NCBI GenBank assembly: GCA_905221605.1
Contig: CAJNDS010000507.1
Coordinates: forward strand, 17,501 to 81,500
Length of the DNA: 64,000 bases
From: Symbiodinium natans
Lineage: Eukaryota > Sar > Dinophyceae > Suessiales > Symbiodiniaceae
Reading direction: 5' to 3'
Shown here piece after piece: positions 40,421 to 52,211 of this stretch (its first letter is position 1; each line of letters starts with the position of its first letter). A model generated the notes under the pieces. It did no database searches and was not told the DNA's origin. It worked only from the letters and a program-made list of their open reading frames with translations. The translations under genes were made by a program, and so were the position numbers.

Positions 40421-42310
40421 GGTTGTTGGTAACCTGCAGATGTGATTCAACAAGCAGCGTGCATACCAGATGATGAGAGGGCAGCGGCACCGTGGACGAC
40501 GATTCGAGCCTCGTTGACGGCACCGTTGAGGACCTTGGTACACTCTTGTTCTTTTGGGTTTGGGATTTGGGGTAACCAGAGGCGATTCAAGAATCGGAAT
40601 GCATGCCTGATGGTGAGAGGGCAGTGGCACCGTGGACGATTCGAGCCTTGTTGATGGCACCGTTGAGGGCGTCGTGACCTTGGTACAGTTGGGGAGTTCA
40701 GGGTTTGGGGCTCATGAGTGGCCTAAAGAGCAGTTCAAGAATCAGAATGCATGCCTGATGGTGAGAGGGCAGCGGCACCGTGGACGATTCCAGCCTCGTT
40801 GACGGCACCGTTGAGGGCGTCGTGACCTTGGTACACTTTTGCTCTTTTGGGTTTGGGGATTTGGGGTCACCGAAGGCGATTCGAGAATTAGTGCGCATGC
40901 CTGATGTGTCGTTGACGGCACCGTTGAGGGCGTCGTGACCTTGGTGCAGTTTGGGGGTACAGGGTTTGGTGGCTGAAAGAGCAGTCCAAGAATCAGAATG
41001 CATGCCTGATGGTGAGAGGGCAGCGGCACCGTGGACGATTCCAGCCTCGTTGACGGCACCGTTGAGGGCGTCGCGACCCTGGTAAACTTTTGGGCTTTTG
41101 GGCTTGGCGTAACCAGAGGCGATTCAAGAGTCGGAGTGCATGTCTGATGTGAGAGGGCAGTGGCACTGTGGAGGATTCGAGCCTCGTTGATGGCACCGTT
41201 GAGGGCGTCGTGACCTTGGTACAGTTTGGGGGTTCAGGGTTTGGGGCTCATGAGTGGCCTAAAGAGCAGTTCAAGAATCAGAATGCATGCCTGATGGTGA
41301 GAGGGCAGCGGCACCGTGGACGATTCCAGCCTCGTTGACGGCACCGTTGAGGGCGTCGTGACCTTGGTACACTTTTGGTCTTTTGGGTTTGGGGATTTGA
41401 GGTCACCGAAGGCGATTCGAGAATTAGTGCGCATGCCTGATGTGAGAGGGCAGTGGCACTGTGGAGGATTCGAGCCTCGTTGACGGCACCGTTGAGGGCG
41501 TCGTGACCTTGGTGCAGTTTGGGGGTTCAGGGTTTGGTGGCTGAAAGAGCAGTTCAAGAATCAGAATGCATGCCTGATGGTGAGAGGGCAGCGGCACCGT
41601 GGACGATTCCAGCCTCGTTGACGGCACCGTTGAGGGCGTCGCGACCCTGGTAAACTTTTGGGCTTTTGGGCTTGGCGTAACCAGAGGCGATTCAAGAATC
41701 GGAATGCATGTCTGATGTGAGAGGGCAGTGGCACTGTGGAGGATTCGAGCCTCGTTGATGGCACCGTTGAGGGCGTCGTGACCTTGGTACAGTTTGGGGG
41801 TTCAGGGTTTGGTGCTCATGAGTGGCCTAAAGAGCAGTTCAAGAATCAGAATGCATGCCTGATGGTGAGAGGGCAGCGGCACCGTGGACGATTCCAGCCT
41901 CGTTGACGGCACCGTTGAGGGCGTCGCGACCCTGGTAAACAAATGGGCTTTTGGGCTTGGCGTAACCAGAGGCGATTCAAGAATCGGAATGCATGTCTGA
42001 TGTGAGAGGGCAGTGGCACTGTGGAGGATTCGAGCCTCGTTGACGGCACCGCTGAGGGCGTCGTGACCTTGGTACAGTTTGGGGGTTCAGGGTTTGGGGC
42101 TCATGAGTGGCCTAAAGAGCAGTTCAAGAATCAGAATGCATGCCTGATGGTGAGAGGGCAGCGGCACCGTGGACGATTCCAGCCTCGTTGACGGCACCGT
42201 TGAGGGCGCCACGACCTTGGTACAATTTTGAGTTTTGGCGTTCGGAGCTCATTAGTTGCCTTTGGGCGATTCAAGAATCAGTGCACATGCCTGATGGTCA
42301 GAAGGCAGTT
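40421..42310 (+). repeat. Satellite, sub-array 2 (142-bp monomers in 280-bp dimers)
   Basis: About 14 diverged monomers related to sub-array 1. Two types alternate: one with AAGAATCAGAATGCATGCCTG and GGCAGCGGCACCGTGGACGA, the other with GGAATGCATGTCTGATGTGAG and GCACTGTGGAGGATTCGAG. The dimer period is about 280 bp. The right end decays into non-repeat sequence. Confidence 0.93.
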
Positions 42311-42377
42311 TAGAGTTGTTCAGTGGTGTTGCATCAGAGGGGAGTACAGTTTCAGCAGCTGACTAGTAGACGAGTTT

Positions 42378-42669
42378 GCCCCTAACCCTTAAACCCTAAA
42401 CCCTAAACCCTAAACCCGGGGCGGCCCTTAAGCAAGTAGTAGTTAGACAATTTTCTGAACATGTTCCGTACTTGTACTGGCCTTATGTTTATTGCGCCAT
42501 GGAGCTTGATCAAAGAACAGCCAAAGCAATCAAGGCCCTTAACCCTAAACCCTAAACCCAGCGACTATACCTCTTGGGCAGACGAAACGGGCCTCGCCAC
42601 GAACCCCTGCAAACCTGTGACGCTAAACCCTGAACCCTGCTAAACCCCCCCCCCCCCCCCCCCCCCCCC
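42378..42669 (-). repeat. Short C-type tracts and a 25-bp poly-C
   Basis: C-type at 42378-42418, 42537-42560 and 42620-42644, the last passing into poly-C (42645-42669). Confidence 0.85.
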
Positions 42670-42699
42670 ACCTTCTAGCAAGAGGGCCCGTAAGCCCTC

Positions 42700-43384
42700 A
42701 AGTCCTCCCTGGCGCTCTGCTGCCATAGCACACCGCGGCTTTCTTGACATTGCTGGAAGGCGGGCCAGGCTGTGGGCGCTGCCTGAGGGGGACATTTATG
42801 GTGAGGTCTTCATCAAGTCACACGCGGTGCCGCTCTCCTGGGCACGTAAGAGCTTATCCTTACTGGAAGAGCATGATATCCCGGACTATCCCGATGCGGG
42901 CTGCAGTTCAGTCAAGTCATATCTCTCCATGGTCCGCTCTCTGCTGTCTTCTGCCGCTGCTGCTGCCCTCTGGTCGTCTTGCTCGGGTCACGTCGTTCCT
43001 TTTCCTTTCTCCTTGCTGTCGTCTGGTCCCTCTCCTTTCTGTTTCTTTGCCGTGGGATGCTCTGCTGGGACATAGGGCCTTGTGTCGGCTGAGAGCTGGC
43101 ACACTTGACTTGGCCCATGTAAATGGGAAGAAGTCCCGTGCCAAAGTTCGTTGCTGCCTCTTTTGTAACAAAAAGACGTGGGCATCTTACATCCACGTGC
43201 TGGGTGAATGCCAAATCAGCTTCAGACCTGAGCTGTGCGATGCTGCCGAGCCTCTCTCCCCAAGGGAGCGGGCTTTGTGGCTGCTTAACATGCCTCCTCA
43301 CGAGAGGCTCTTTCCAGCTGCTGCGTGTGTTGCGCTGACCATCGAGCGGGAGAGCAAGCGCTTCTGGGAGCGAGCTGGCTAAAA
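42700..43384 (+). pseudogene. Carboxyl-terminal part of a LINE-like retroelement protein
   Basis: Two plus-strand frames together look like one protein. The first (42700 to about 42960) reads GFLDIAGRRARLWALPEGD, YGEVFIKSHAVPLSWARKSL and SVKSYLSMVRSLLSSAAA. The second (about 43070-43382) reads RLRAGTLDLAHVNGKKSRAK followed by CCLFCNKKTWASYIHVLGEC, a C-x2-C-x9-H-x4-C zinc knuckle (43155-43211), then a charged helical end to TAG/TAA at 43381. A terminal CCHC knuckle is usual at the end of LINE ORF2 proteins, and this layout resembles dinoflagellate LINEs as I remember them. The reverse-transcriptase core is absent, and a frameshift lies between about 42960 and 43070. The copy is 5'-truncated and dead. 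An unrelated zinc-binding protein fragment is the alternative. Confidence 0.5.
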
Positions 43385-43661
43385 CTCCGAATGGTGTCGG
43401 GGCTCCACTTCTTCGGGCTAGCGTGACTTCCACTCACGCCCGCTGAAGATGTCGGGAGCAGGGACCCGTCCCCTTGTACACAGGACTAGAAGTCCTCGCC
43501 CTCCGCTCTCCGCTGCTCTGGCTGAGGGTTGGCATGGGCTCTGTGCCCGGGTCCACACTTCCAGTCTGTGCTGCGTGTGCTGTGGGATGGACACTGTGAG
43601 GTTTCCCTGCCTCGATTGCCCGGCCCGCTTCGTGCTGACCGGCCTGCATCCATCCATCCAT
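43385..43661 (+). mobile_element. 3' region of the LINE-like element with (CATC)n tail
   Basis: 277 bp of GC-rich non-coding sequence ends in four CATC units (43646-43661) that abut CCTAAACCCTAAA without any spacer. A short tandem-repeat tail is a known 3' end form for some LINEs. The rightmost CATCC merges with the first telomeric unit, so the element may have been inserted into telomeric DNA. Confidence 0.5.
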
Positions 43662-43920
43662 CCTAAACCCTAAACCCTAAGCCCTAAACCCTAAACCCTA
43701 AACCCTAAACCCTAAACCCTAAACCCTAAACCCTAAACCCTAAACCCTAAACCCTAAACCCCAAACCCAAACCATAGACCCTAAACCCTAAACCCTAAAA
43801 CCCTAAACCCTAAACCCTAAACCCTAAACCCTAAACCCTAAACCCTAAACCCTAAACCCTAAACCCTAAACCCTAAACCCTAAACCCTAAACCCTAAACC
43901 CTAAACCCTAAACCCTAAGC
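43662..43920 (-). repeat. Long CCCTAAA tract right of the LINE-like element
   Basis: About 37 units, nearly perfect except for 43755-43785. Confidence 0.97.
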
Positions 43921-44640
43921 CGTCAGTTAGGCCATCCCCGTCGAAGCTGCCGCGACGTTGACGGCCGGCAGCCCAGAATGCTGTGAATTCCAGACAAGCT
44001 TACAGCTGCCGTTTAGGGTTTAGGGTTTAGGGTGTAGGGTTTAGGGTTCAGGGTTCAGGGTTTAGGTGTTTATGCAACAGGTTTGTTTTTTTTTTGGTTT
44101 TGGGATTTTCCTCCTTCATGCTGGAAGGCTTAGTTAAACCCTAGACCCCAAACCCTAAACCCGAAACCCTAAACCCTAAACCCTACCCTCCCAGTGATTC
44201 GGAAAGGCTGATGGCACCGCGGGCGGTTCCAGCATCGTTGAAGGCGCCACCTTCGGCGCCGCGACCTTGGCAATTCTTGGAGCTTTTCGGGCTTAGGGTT
44301 TCGGAAACCCTCGACCCTAGACCTTAGATGTTAGAATCGCAGCGTTTTGGAATCGCCGCGTTTGGGGAAAGCCCGAATCGCGCGATTTGAATGGGTATGT
44401 ATAAGGGTTGAGAAAAAGGCTTCAAGGGGAACTTGAAGGGGGAAGCTAAATGATTTTTCTGGGGTTCGTTAAAGATCTTTCGAGCAGCTCCGTTGCTTAA
44501 ACCTCTCGTAATTTCCCTACCCTCGACTCCGGTTCAAGGTTGAGGGTTCAGGGTTTAGGGTTTAGAGATTAGGATTGAGGGTTGAAGGTTGAGGGCCCCC
44601 CTTCAGAAGGACCAGGTTCTAAACACTTATCCTAAGTCTT
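43921..44640. other. Spacer with short tracts and AAATCGC motifs
   Basis: G-type 44012-44070, C-type 44135-44187. 44200-44275 (GATGGCACCGCGG.CGGTTCCAGCATCGTTGA.GGCGCC) is a diverged single copy of the 39-42 kb satellite monomer. 44328-44390 has AATCGCAGCG, AATCGCCGCG and AATCGCGCGATT. No gene. Confidence 0.65.
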
Positions 44641-44652
44641 AAACCCATAAAC

Positions 44653-46575
44653 CTTGAAGGGAAAACATCAGAAATGATTTTTGCCAGGGCCTGCAAAAAT
44701 CATTTCGTGCTCACCCCCCCCCCACCCCCACGTCAGAAGTACCAGATTCGGTACAAACCAAAAAAACACACAGTGCTCTCGGAAGTAAGTCGTTGAACAT
44801 GGTACTTTTCTGGATAAAATCCTCAACCTGACTGTTCATACATTGAAAAGCCTAGCTTAGAGCCTAGAGCCTAGATTCTCAAGGCTAAACTCTCAATCCT
44901 AGCCCCTAAACCCAAAACCGTGCAAAAAAACACTACATGGTCGTGAAACTCAAAAGAAACCAAATCCTGCATCTCAACGGGCTCAGCTTCGGCAGGCCTG
45001 AAGACTGTCACACGTCGCGGAAGACAGAAACCTGGAATCTGAATTGTGCTTGGATCGCTTCAAATCGCCAACAAATCGCTGCAAATCGTAGGGCAACTTG
45101 GAAGTCAAAGGACCATGCCCACAAGTTTGCTAAGAAACCCTGATCTTAAGGCCTGTTAGCCCTAAACCCAAAAACCTTGAAGGAAAAACATCAGAAATAA
45201 TTTTTGCCAGGGCCTGCAAAAATCATTTCGTGCTCAACTCCCCCCCACCCCACCCCCACATCAGAAGTACCAGATTCGGTACAAACCAAAAAAACACACA
45301 GTGCTCTCGGAAGTAAGTCGTTGAACATGGTACTTTTCTGGATAAAATCCTCAACCTGACTGTTCATACATTGAAAAGCCTAGCTTAGAGCCTAGAGCCT
45401 AGATTCTCAAGGCTAAACTCTCAATCCTAGCCCCTAAACCCAAAACAGTGTAAAAAAACACCCAGCTCGAGCATAAATGATACTGCGACAACGAAGACAC
45501 AAGTGCCTTGGATGGAGCCCTGTAAAACCTAAAGCCGACACTCCTACATGGTCGTGAAACTCAAAAGAAACCAAATCCTCGGCAGGCCTGAAGACTGTCA
45601 CACGTCGCGGAAGACAGAAACCTGGAATCTGAATTGTGCTTGGATCGCTTCAAATCGCCAACAAATCGCTGCAAATCGTAGGGCAACTTGGAAGTCAAAG
45701 GACCATGCCCACAAGTTTGCTAAGAAACCCTGATCTTAAGGCCTGTTAGCCCTAAACCCAAAAACCTTGAAGGAAAAACATCAGAAATGATTTTTGCCAG
45801 GGCCTGCAAAAATCATTTCGTGCTCAACCCCCCCCCCCACCCCCACATCAGAAGTACCAGATTCGGTACAAACCAAAAAAACACACTCTCGGAAGTATGT
45901 CGTTGAACATGGTACTTTTCTGGATAAAATCCTCAACCTGATTGTTTCATACATTGAAAAGCCTAGCTTAGAGCCTAGAGCCTAGATTCTCAAGGCTAAA
46001 CTCTCAATCCTAGCCCCTAAACCCAAAACCGTGCAAAAAAACACCCAGCTCGAGCATAAATGATACTGCCACAACGAAGACACAAGTGCCATGGATGGAG
46101 CCCTGTAAAAACTAAAGCCGACACTCCTACATGGTCGTGAAACTCAAAAGAAACCAAATCCTCGGCAGGCCTGAAGACTGTCACACGTCGCGGAAGACAG
46201 AAACCTGGAATCTGAATTGTGCTTGGATCGCTTCAAATCGCCAACAAATCGCTGCAAATCGTAGGGCAACTTGGAAGTCAAAGGACCATGCCCACAAGTT
46301 TGCTAAGAAACCCTGATCTTAAGGCCTGTTAGCCCTAAACCCAAAAACCTTGAAGGAAAAACATCAGAAATGATTTTTGCCAGGGCCTGCAAAAATCATT
46401 TCGTGCTCAACCCCCCCCCCCCACCCCACCCCCACATCAGAAGTACCAGATTCGGTACAAACCAAAAAAACACACAGTGCTCTCGGAAGTAAGTCGTTGA
46501 ACATGGTACTTTTCTGGATAAAATCCTCAACCTGATTGTTTCATACATTGAAAAGTCTAGTTTGGGTTGGGCGAG
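44653..46575 (+). repeat. Tandem array, about 590-bp unit, 3.3 copies
   Basis: Units start near 44653, 45174, 45764 and 46347 (spacing about 522, 590, 583; the last is partial). The first lacks about 90 bp present in the others but has 21 extra bases (CATCTCAACGGGCTCAGCTTC). Units share a C-run of variable length. Each carries an open frame of 61-68 codons (44937, 45548, 46131) starting MVVKLKRNQI and ending DHAHKFAKKP. It is kept open despite the indel of a multiple of three. Whether the frame is translated is unknown. Confidence 0.95.
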
Positions 46576-47027
46576 AGGGTGTTTAGCTTAAGCCCTAAAC
46601 TCTAAACTCTTACTCAAATATACATGAAAGAAAATCTGTACTTCGCTACGTGCGAGTTTCGAGACCAATGAGGGCCTTCAAACGGCTCCGTAAGCTGAAT
46701 TTCCAAACAACTGAAGGCTTTCCAGCACCTCTCTGAATCTAAGTTTCCGGTTATTCAAGGCTTCCTAAAAGCGCCCCTGAACTTGAATTTCTGAAATAGT
46801 GACAAAGTCCTTGGGCCCAAGCTGGCTAATTGATTTTACCCAAACACGCAAAAATCATTGAACCCACTTCTCACGAGTGCTGCTTGAAAGCAGCACAAGC
46901 TGCGATTTGGCATTGGAAACCCGAATCGCGCGATTTGCGTTTCCAACGGTTGAATACGACCGAATAAGAAGCGATTCGGGCCTGCGTGTTTAAATCGCAG
47001 CGATTTGATTCCGCGATTTCATCTTCT
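46576..47027. other. Spacer with palindromic AATCGCGCGATTTG
   Basis: AATCGCGCGATTTG at about 46925 matches 44375 on the other side of the tandem array. AAATCGCAGCGATTTG at about 46992 is another palindrome. No gene recognised. Confidence 0.6.
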
Positions 47028-47320
47028 AAGCCCTAGACCCTAGACCCTAGACCCTAGACCCTAGACACTAAACCCTAGACCCTAGACCTAGACCCTAGAC
47101 CCTAGACCCTAAACCCTAAACCCTGAACCTGGACCCTAGACCCTGGACCCTAAACCCTAAGCCCTAAACCCTCCCTAGACCGTAGACCGTAGACCCTAGA
47201 CCCTAAACCCTAGACCCTAGACCCTAGACCCTGGACCCTAAACCCTAAACCCTAAACCCTAAACCCTAAACCCTAAACCCCAGACCCTAGACCCTAAACC
47301 CTACACCCCAAACCCTAAAC
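47028..47320 (-). repeat. CCCTAGA-dominated variant tract
   Basis: About 25 CCCTAGA units intermixed with CCCTAAA, CCCTGGA and CCGTAGA. Confidence 0.95.
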
Positions 47321-47399
47321 TCTCTCCTCAACAGCCCGGCTCTTAAACCCTGTCGCACGCTTCCACCAACAACGCAGAGACATGTAGTTTCTCCGACCA

Positions 47400-48115
47400 A
47401 GGTGGGGTCGTAGTTTGGCTGACGGCGTCTAGGGTTTCGGGCTGTAGGGCGAGTCTTCGGGGGTTTAGCGTAGAGGGGTCAGGGTCCCTCAACCCTAAAC
47501 CCTAGCCCTAAACCCTAAACCTTAGCCCTAAACCCTAACCCCTGAACCATGGCGTACATGGCAGGCTAGCGCCGTGGACGCGAGCTCCATCGGCGACGCC
47601 CTGGGCTTGGTGACGGACACTGGGAGCTCTGCGGCCTTAAAAGGGCCCTAGCTACATGGGTTGGTGGTCTCTTTAAGTAGGGTTTCGGGTTTAGGGTTTA
47701 GTGTTTAGGGTTTAGGGTTCAGGGTTTAGGGTTTAGGGTCTGGGGTTTGGGGTTTAGGGTTTAGGTTTTTCTAGGGCATATATTCAGGGTCCTTATTTGG
47801 GGTATCTAGGGGCTATATGAAAGTGTAATCGCCTTAACTAGGGGAGGGTAGTATAGACGGGGGTAGTAGGGGAACCCCTGATACGAGTTTAGGGTTTAGG
47901 GGCTAAGGGTTAAGCGGTTTAGGGTTTGGGGTTAGGGTTTAGGGGTGTGTTGGGAGGTTAGGGTCAGGGTTTAGGGCTTAGAGTTTAGGATTTAGGGCTA
48001 GGGTTTAGGGTTCGGGTATGTTCGGGTCAGGGCTTAATCTGGGGCAAGCCCTAAACCCTAAACCCTAAAGCCTAAACCCTAAACCCTAAACCCTAAACCC
48101 CAAACCCTAAATCCC
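47400..48115. repeat. Alternating degenerate tracts
   Basis: C-type 47490-47545, G-type 47685-47770 and 47885-48020 (many variants), C-type 48048-48115. Spacers of 100-140 bp have no gene recognised. Confidence 0.8.
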
Positions 48116-48202
48116 TTGAATGGCTCACCGGCATAACAGGGCGCCATCACGGACGCCAGCACCGTTGAGGAAGCCGCGGCCTCTACCATAGGAGCAGTCG
48201 GG

Positions 48203-48400
48203 TTTAGGGTTTGGGGTTTAGGGCTTAGGGCTTAGGGTTTAGGGTTTAGGGTTTGGGGTTTAGGGTGTAGGGTTTAGGGTTTAGGGTCTAGGGTCTAGGG
48301 TTTAGGGTCTAGGGTTTAGGGTTTAGGGTTTCGGGTTTAGGGTTTAGGGTCTAGGGTTTCGGGTTTCGAAGTTAGGATTTAGGATTTAGGGGTTAGGGTT
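48203..48400 (+). repeat. TTTAGGG/TCTAGGG tract
   Basis: About 27 units with TCTAGGG, TTTCGGG and TTTGGGG variants. Confidence 0.95.
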
Positions 48401-49250
48401 TAGGAGTTTACCATGCCACGTTTGGGCAGTTCTTGACATTGCGGTCCCGTTCGCATACCTTAATCCCCAAAACCCTATGTAAATCGATAACTCCGTGGTC
48501 ATCATCGAGGGAGCCTGTACAGCTGCTTAGGGTGCTGCGCCCGAGGCTCCGCCGGTGGATGCCACGACCGAGTGAGGCCTGCATCTGTCAGGAGACTTGA
48601 AGCAGGGCTTGAGGGTTTCTAGGAGTTGAGGGTTTAGGGTTTAGGGTTTGGGGTTTAGGGTTTAGGGTTTAGGGTTTGGGGTTTGGGGTTTAGGGGTTTG
48701 GGCTGATAAACCCTAAGCCTTAAACCGAATCCCTGTACAGCTTAGGGGTTTAGAGTTGAGGGCTTTAACGTCAGCGTTGAAACCAGACATCCTGAACCCT
48801 AAGCCCTAGAGGGTGTGGGGTGTATAATCCCGACTTTCCAAGCCCTGAGTCCTCAACCTTCCTCCCTCCTACCCACACGCTGAACCCCAAACCCCAAAAT
48901 GGGAGGCCCTCAACACTTCTTGGTTGGGGCCTGACATACTTGGTAGCCCAGTCGTACCCTTCTCCTTTTTTTGGGGGTCAAGGTTCCCTTTGTAAAGCAA
49001 TCAGCCCAAACAAGGGGGCCCTTATTCTCTCCACCCCTAGACCCTTCAATCCTTGTATTGTTCTATCCCAGCACCTTCACCTCAAACTCAGCCAACCTGG
49101 ATCGTTTCCCGGCACGTCAGATGCTTCATCCAAGACCTCTGGTGGGGAGGCAGTGGCTCAGAATGATCGGAGGGCCTCGAGTTTAGGGTTTGGGGGGGTC
49201 GGGGTTTAGGAGTCTAGGGATTGTGGGTTCGTGCATAAAGTTGCGAGTTC
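48401..49250. other. Spacers, one G-type tract
   Basis: G-type at 48620-48690. 48800-49190 is open on the plus strand, but I see no motif or convincing protein character. No gene called. Confidence 0.55.
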
Positions 49251-49252
49251 AA

Positions 49253-49740
49253 AACCTAAACCCTAAACCCTAAACCCGAAACCCTAAACCCTAAACCCTA
49301 AACCCTAAACCCTAAACCCTAAACCCTAAACGACCCTTTGAGGCATACGAGTTTCGGGATTTGTTGGCTGTAGAGTGATTGGACTCGCGGAGAGCCCTTT
49401 GCGTTCAAAACCCTACACGTGTTTAGGGCTTAACCCTAAACCCTAAACCCTAAACCCTAAACCCTAAACCCTAAACCCTAAACCCTAAACCCTAAACCCG
49501 AAACCCTAAACCCTAAACCCTAAGCCCTAATCCCTGAGCCTGCATGACCTCATGCCAGGAGCTTTTGTTGGTGTGTAGGGTTGAGGGCCTTGGGGAGCTC
49601 GACCCCTGAACTTTAACCTCTAAACCCTAAACCCTAAACCCTAAACCCTAAACCCTAAACCCTAAACCCTAAACCCTAAACCCTAAATCCTAAAATTTAC
49701 ATTTTAAGTTCTAAACCTGAAGCCCTAACTAAGCCCTAAA
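49253..49740 (-). repeat. CCCTAAA tracts
   Basis: 49253-49332, 49432-49535 and 49620-49740, separated by spacers of about 85-100 bp. Confidence 0.93.
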
Positions 49741-50870
49741 CCCTATAGTTCCATTCCCTCAATCCAGGTGCCCGCACGCTCCGGACTTTGCAAAAGCAGG
49801 TGGGTTTGAGGTTGTTTGGCTTTTGGGTGTCGCGGGTTTGAGGGCTTGAGGGTTTGTGTGTTTGAGGGTTTTGAGGGAGTTTTGAGGGTTTAGGGTTTAG
49901 GGTTTAGGGCGTGCCAAATGGAAGCGCGCTTTGGGAGCGCGCGGTAGTCTGCAGACCTACCCACCCCAAGACCGCCCACTTACAACTCTCAAGGAGTTAA
50001 GGCCGTTTATTTTTTTTACAAAGCATCACATGAGTCAGCACTCACGCCCTTTTGGGGACCTCCACAAGGTGCGTGGACCAGGCGCAAAGCTGCAGCAGAC
50101 GGAAACGAGGCAGGGTCAGCGAAGACAGCTTGGGTTGGCCAGGAACAGACAAAGGCAGCGAGGCTTGGTTGGCGCGAAGGGGCTAAAGCCAGGGAGGCAA
50201 CACAAAGTGAACAGCTTGGGTTGGGCAGAGCACCACGGAAACAGGGCTGGTGTGGACCAGGCACAAACTGGTGTGCGGACAGCTTGGCTTGGCGCGAAGG
50301 GGGTAAGGTGGGGTGCCGGGCCAGGTCACTTCCACCACCGGATTTTCGACCTTCCCGGGCAAGGCTCTTCGGGCTAAGACAAGGGCCCCGATCGCCAGGC
50401 AAGGGCTTCCAGGGTCAAGGGCCTGAAGGGCCCGGGTTCAGGGCTAGAGGAAGGCCCCCGCGCCAAAGGGCCCCCGGGCCAAGAGGGCCGTACCATCAGT
50501 GAAAAATGTTTTTAAATACTGGAATTGATGGTTTTGCGCACCCCTCCATTTTAATTCACCAGAAGCGCCAGGAAAGCCCAGGAAGTCCAGGAGCAGGCAC
50601 AAAGGGTTTCCCTGACCTTCAAATAAATAAGGGCCTCTACGGGCCCTGACACGCCGAAGGCCCGACAAGGGCCGAGGCTACCCCCAACCTCAGCTGAAAC
50701 CCTAACAGCGCAACTTTAAAAAAATCAAAGCAAGCATCAGAGCACAAGAAAATAAATTCCATAAACCCTAAACCCTAATAGAGTATACTTTGGGTGGCCG
50801 GGGTGGGTTGACGGGCAACGCGAGCGCGCGGCCCGGGGCGTTTCACACCCGAGCGCGCGCCCTCCCCTGA
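49741..50870. other. 1.1-kb largely non-telomeric spacer
   Basis: 50060-50310 contains degenerate repeats of GGACCAGGC.CAAA, ACAGCTTGG.TTGG and GGCGCGAAGGGG. 50380-50480 is GC-rich with CAAGGGCC/GGGCCCGG palindromes. Long frames on both strands overlap these repeats. No gene recognised. Isolated C-type units at 50763-50778. Confidence 0.55.
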
Positions 50871-50872
50871 CA

Positions 50873-50955
50873 CACCCTAAACCCCAAACCCTAAACCCTA
50901 AACCCTAAACTCCAAACCCTAAACCCTGAACCCTGAACCCTGAACCCCGAACCCG
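50873..50955 (-). repeat. CCCTAAA/CCCTGAA tract
   Basis: About 12 units. Confidence 0.93.
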
Positions 50956-51034
50956 CAACTCAAGGGACCAAAAGGAGTGGCCCTTCTAAGGGACCTTAGG
51001 GGTTCTGTAGGGCTGATTTGGGGGCTACTTAGGT

Positions 51035-51175
51035 ATATAAGGACTATATGAGGTATATAGAAGCTTTATATATAAGGACTATATAAGGTATTTCTCAGGT
51101 ATATATAAGGTGTATATATAAGGATTATATAAGGACTATATAAGGTATATATAAGGTGTATATATAGCGGAATAA
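51035..51175 (+). repeat. AT-rich TATATAAGG minisatellite
   Basis: About ten units of (A)GG(A/T)(C/G)TATATAA-type, with GGTGTATATATA and GGACTATA alternating. Confidence 0.9.
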
Positions 51176-51234
51176 GATGAGGGGTCACTTCTAGGGGCGC
51201 CTCCTGATACCCCTGACTCAACCCGAAACTGAGC

Positions 51235-51402
51235 CCGAAACCCTAAACCCTAAACCCTAAACCCTAAACCCTAAACCCTAAACCCTAAACCCTAAACCCT
51301 AAACCCTAAACCCTAAACCCTAAACCCTAAACCCTAAACCCTAAACCCTAAACCCTAAGCCCTAAGCCCTAAACCTTAAACCCTAAACCCTAAACCCTAA
51401 AC
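51235..51402 (-). repeat. CCCTAAA tract
   Basis: About 23 units with CCCTAAG at the right. Confidence 0.97.
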
Positions 51403-52210
51403 GCCACATTGCCAGGAAGGAGACGAAGTGCGAAGATGAGGGCGGAAGGAAGGCTTCTTTTACACCGTAAACCATCCCCAGCATCTAGGGCAGGGTTTCA
51501 GGGTTTAGGGTTTAGGGTTTAAGGTTTAGGACTTCAATCCTGTACACCCTAAACCCGAAGCCACCTTTCGTTCGCGAGGAACATGCGAAACACAGTCGAG
51601 TTTGGAGCGTGACCTGGTTCACATGCTTGCATGGCGTACAAGTTGGCATCCAACAGCTCCCTAAGGCGGAGCGTGCTTGACGATTTAGGGTTTACATGGC
51701 ATTCTGCCAAACATGCGGGAACATGAATACCCGGTATGCCAGGCATGTGAACATCCTTTCCTTATCCGAGAGACCAAAGGCGAAAATGCTGTTCAAGTAT
51801 GAGGCCTCTCTTGTAGGGCATATTAGGTTCCGGCGATCGAAGCAGCCGTATCCCGCCCATGCGCATCCACAGAGACCATTCTACTAACGCTGGTTTCTCG
51901 CCTTTGAAGACTCACTTAGTTTTCATAGTCCGCGCAGTTGCTTGAAAATGCACTGCTTGTGGCGGCCTCCACGGCGGAAGCCGACGAACTGAGGAAGATT
52001 TCTTAGCCTGTTCTGCGCACGTTCCGGAAAAACTCTCGGTTGCCTCAGACTGGGAGTCTTTTGGGGTCTAGGGTTTAGGGTTTAGGGTTTAGGGACTTAC
52101 ATGGTGTGCGTGTCTTTGGGCTTTTCGGGGTTTCAGATGTCCGAGACTTGGGGGGAATGTTGGAGCCTCTGCAGCCGTTCTTTCACAAGCACACTGAACC
52201 CGGGCCTGCA
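51403..52210. other. Spacers with short G-type islands
   Basis: G-type at 51495-51530 and 52062-52095. 51545-52060 is telomere-free, with short open frames on both strands but no motif. No gene called. Confidence 0.5.
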
Positions 52211-52211
52211 T

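Noticed and set aside
39655-42049. Repeated minus-strand frames (MPSTRLESSTVPLPSH...)
   Set aside because: They track the satellite monomer and are cut wherever monomer length changes frame. No independent coding evidence.
48820-49209. 129-codon plus-strand frame
   Set aside because: It begins in spacer sequence and ends in telomeric units. Pro/Ser-rich without motif.
49931-50402. 148-codon plus and 128-codon minus frames
   Set aside because: The region is a degenerate tandem repeat of ACAGCTTGG and GGCGCGAAGGGG words. Neither frame is favoured.
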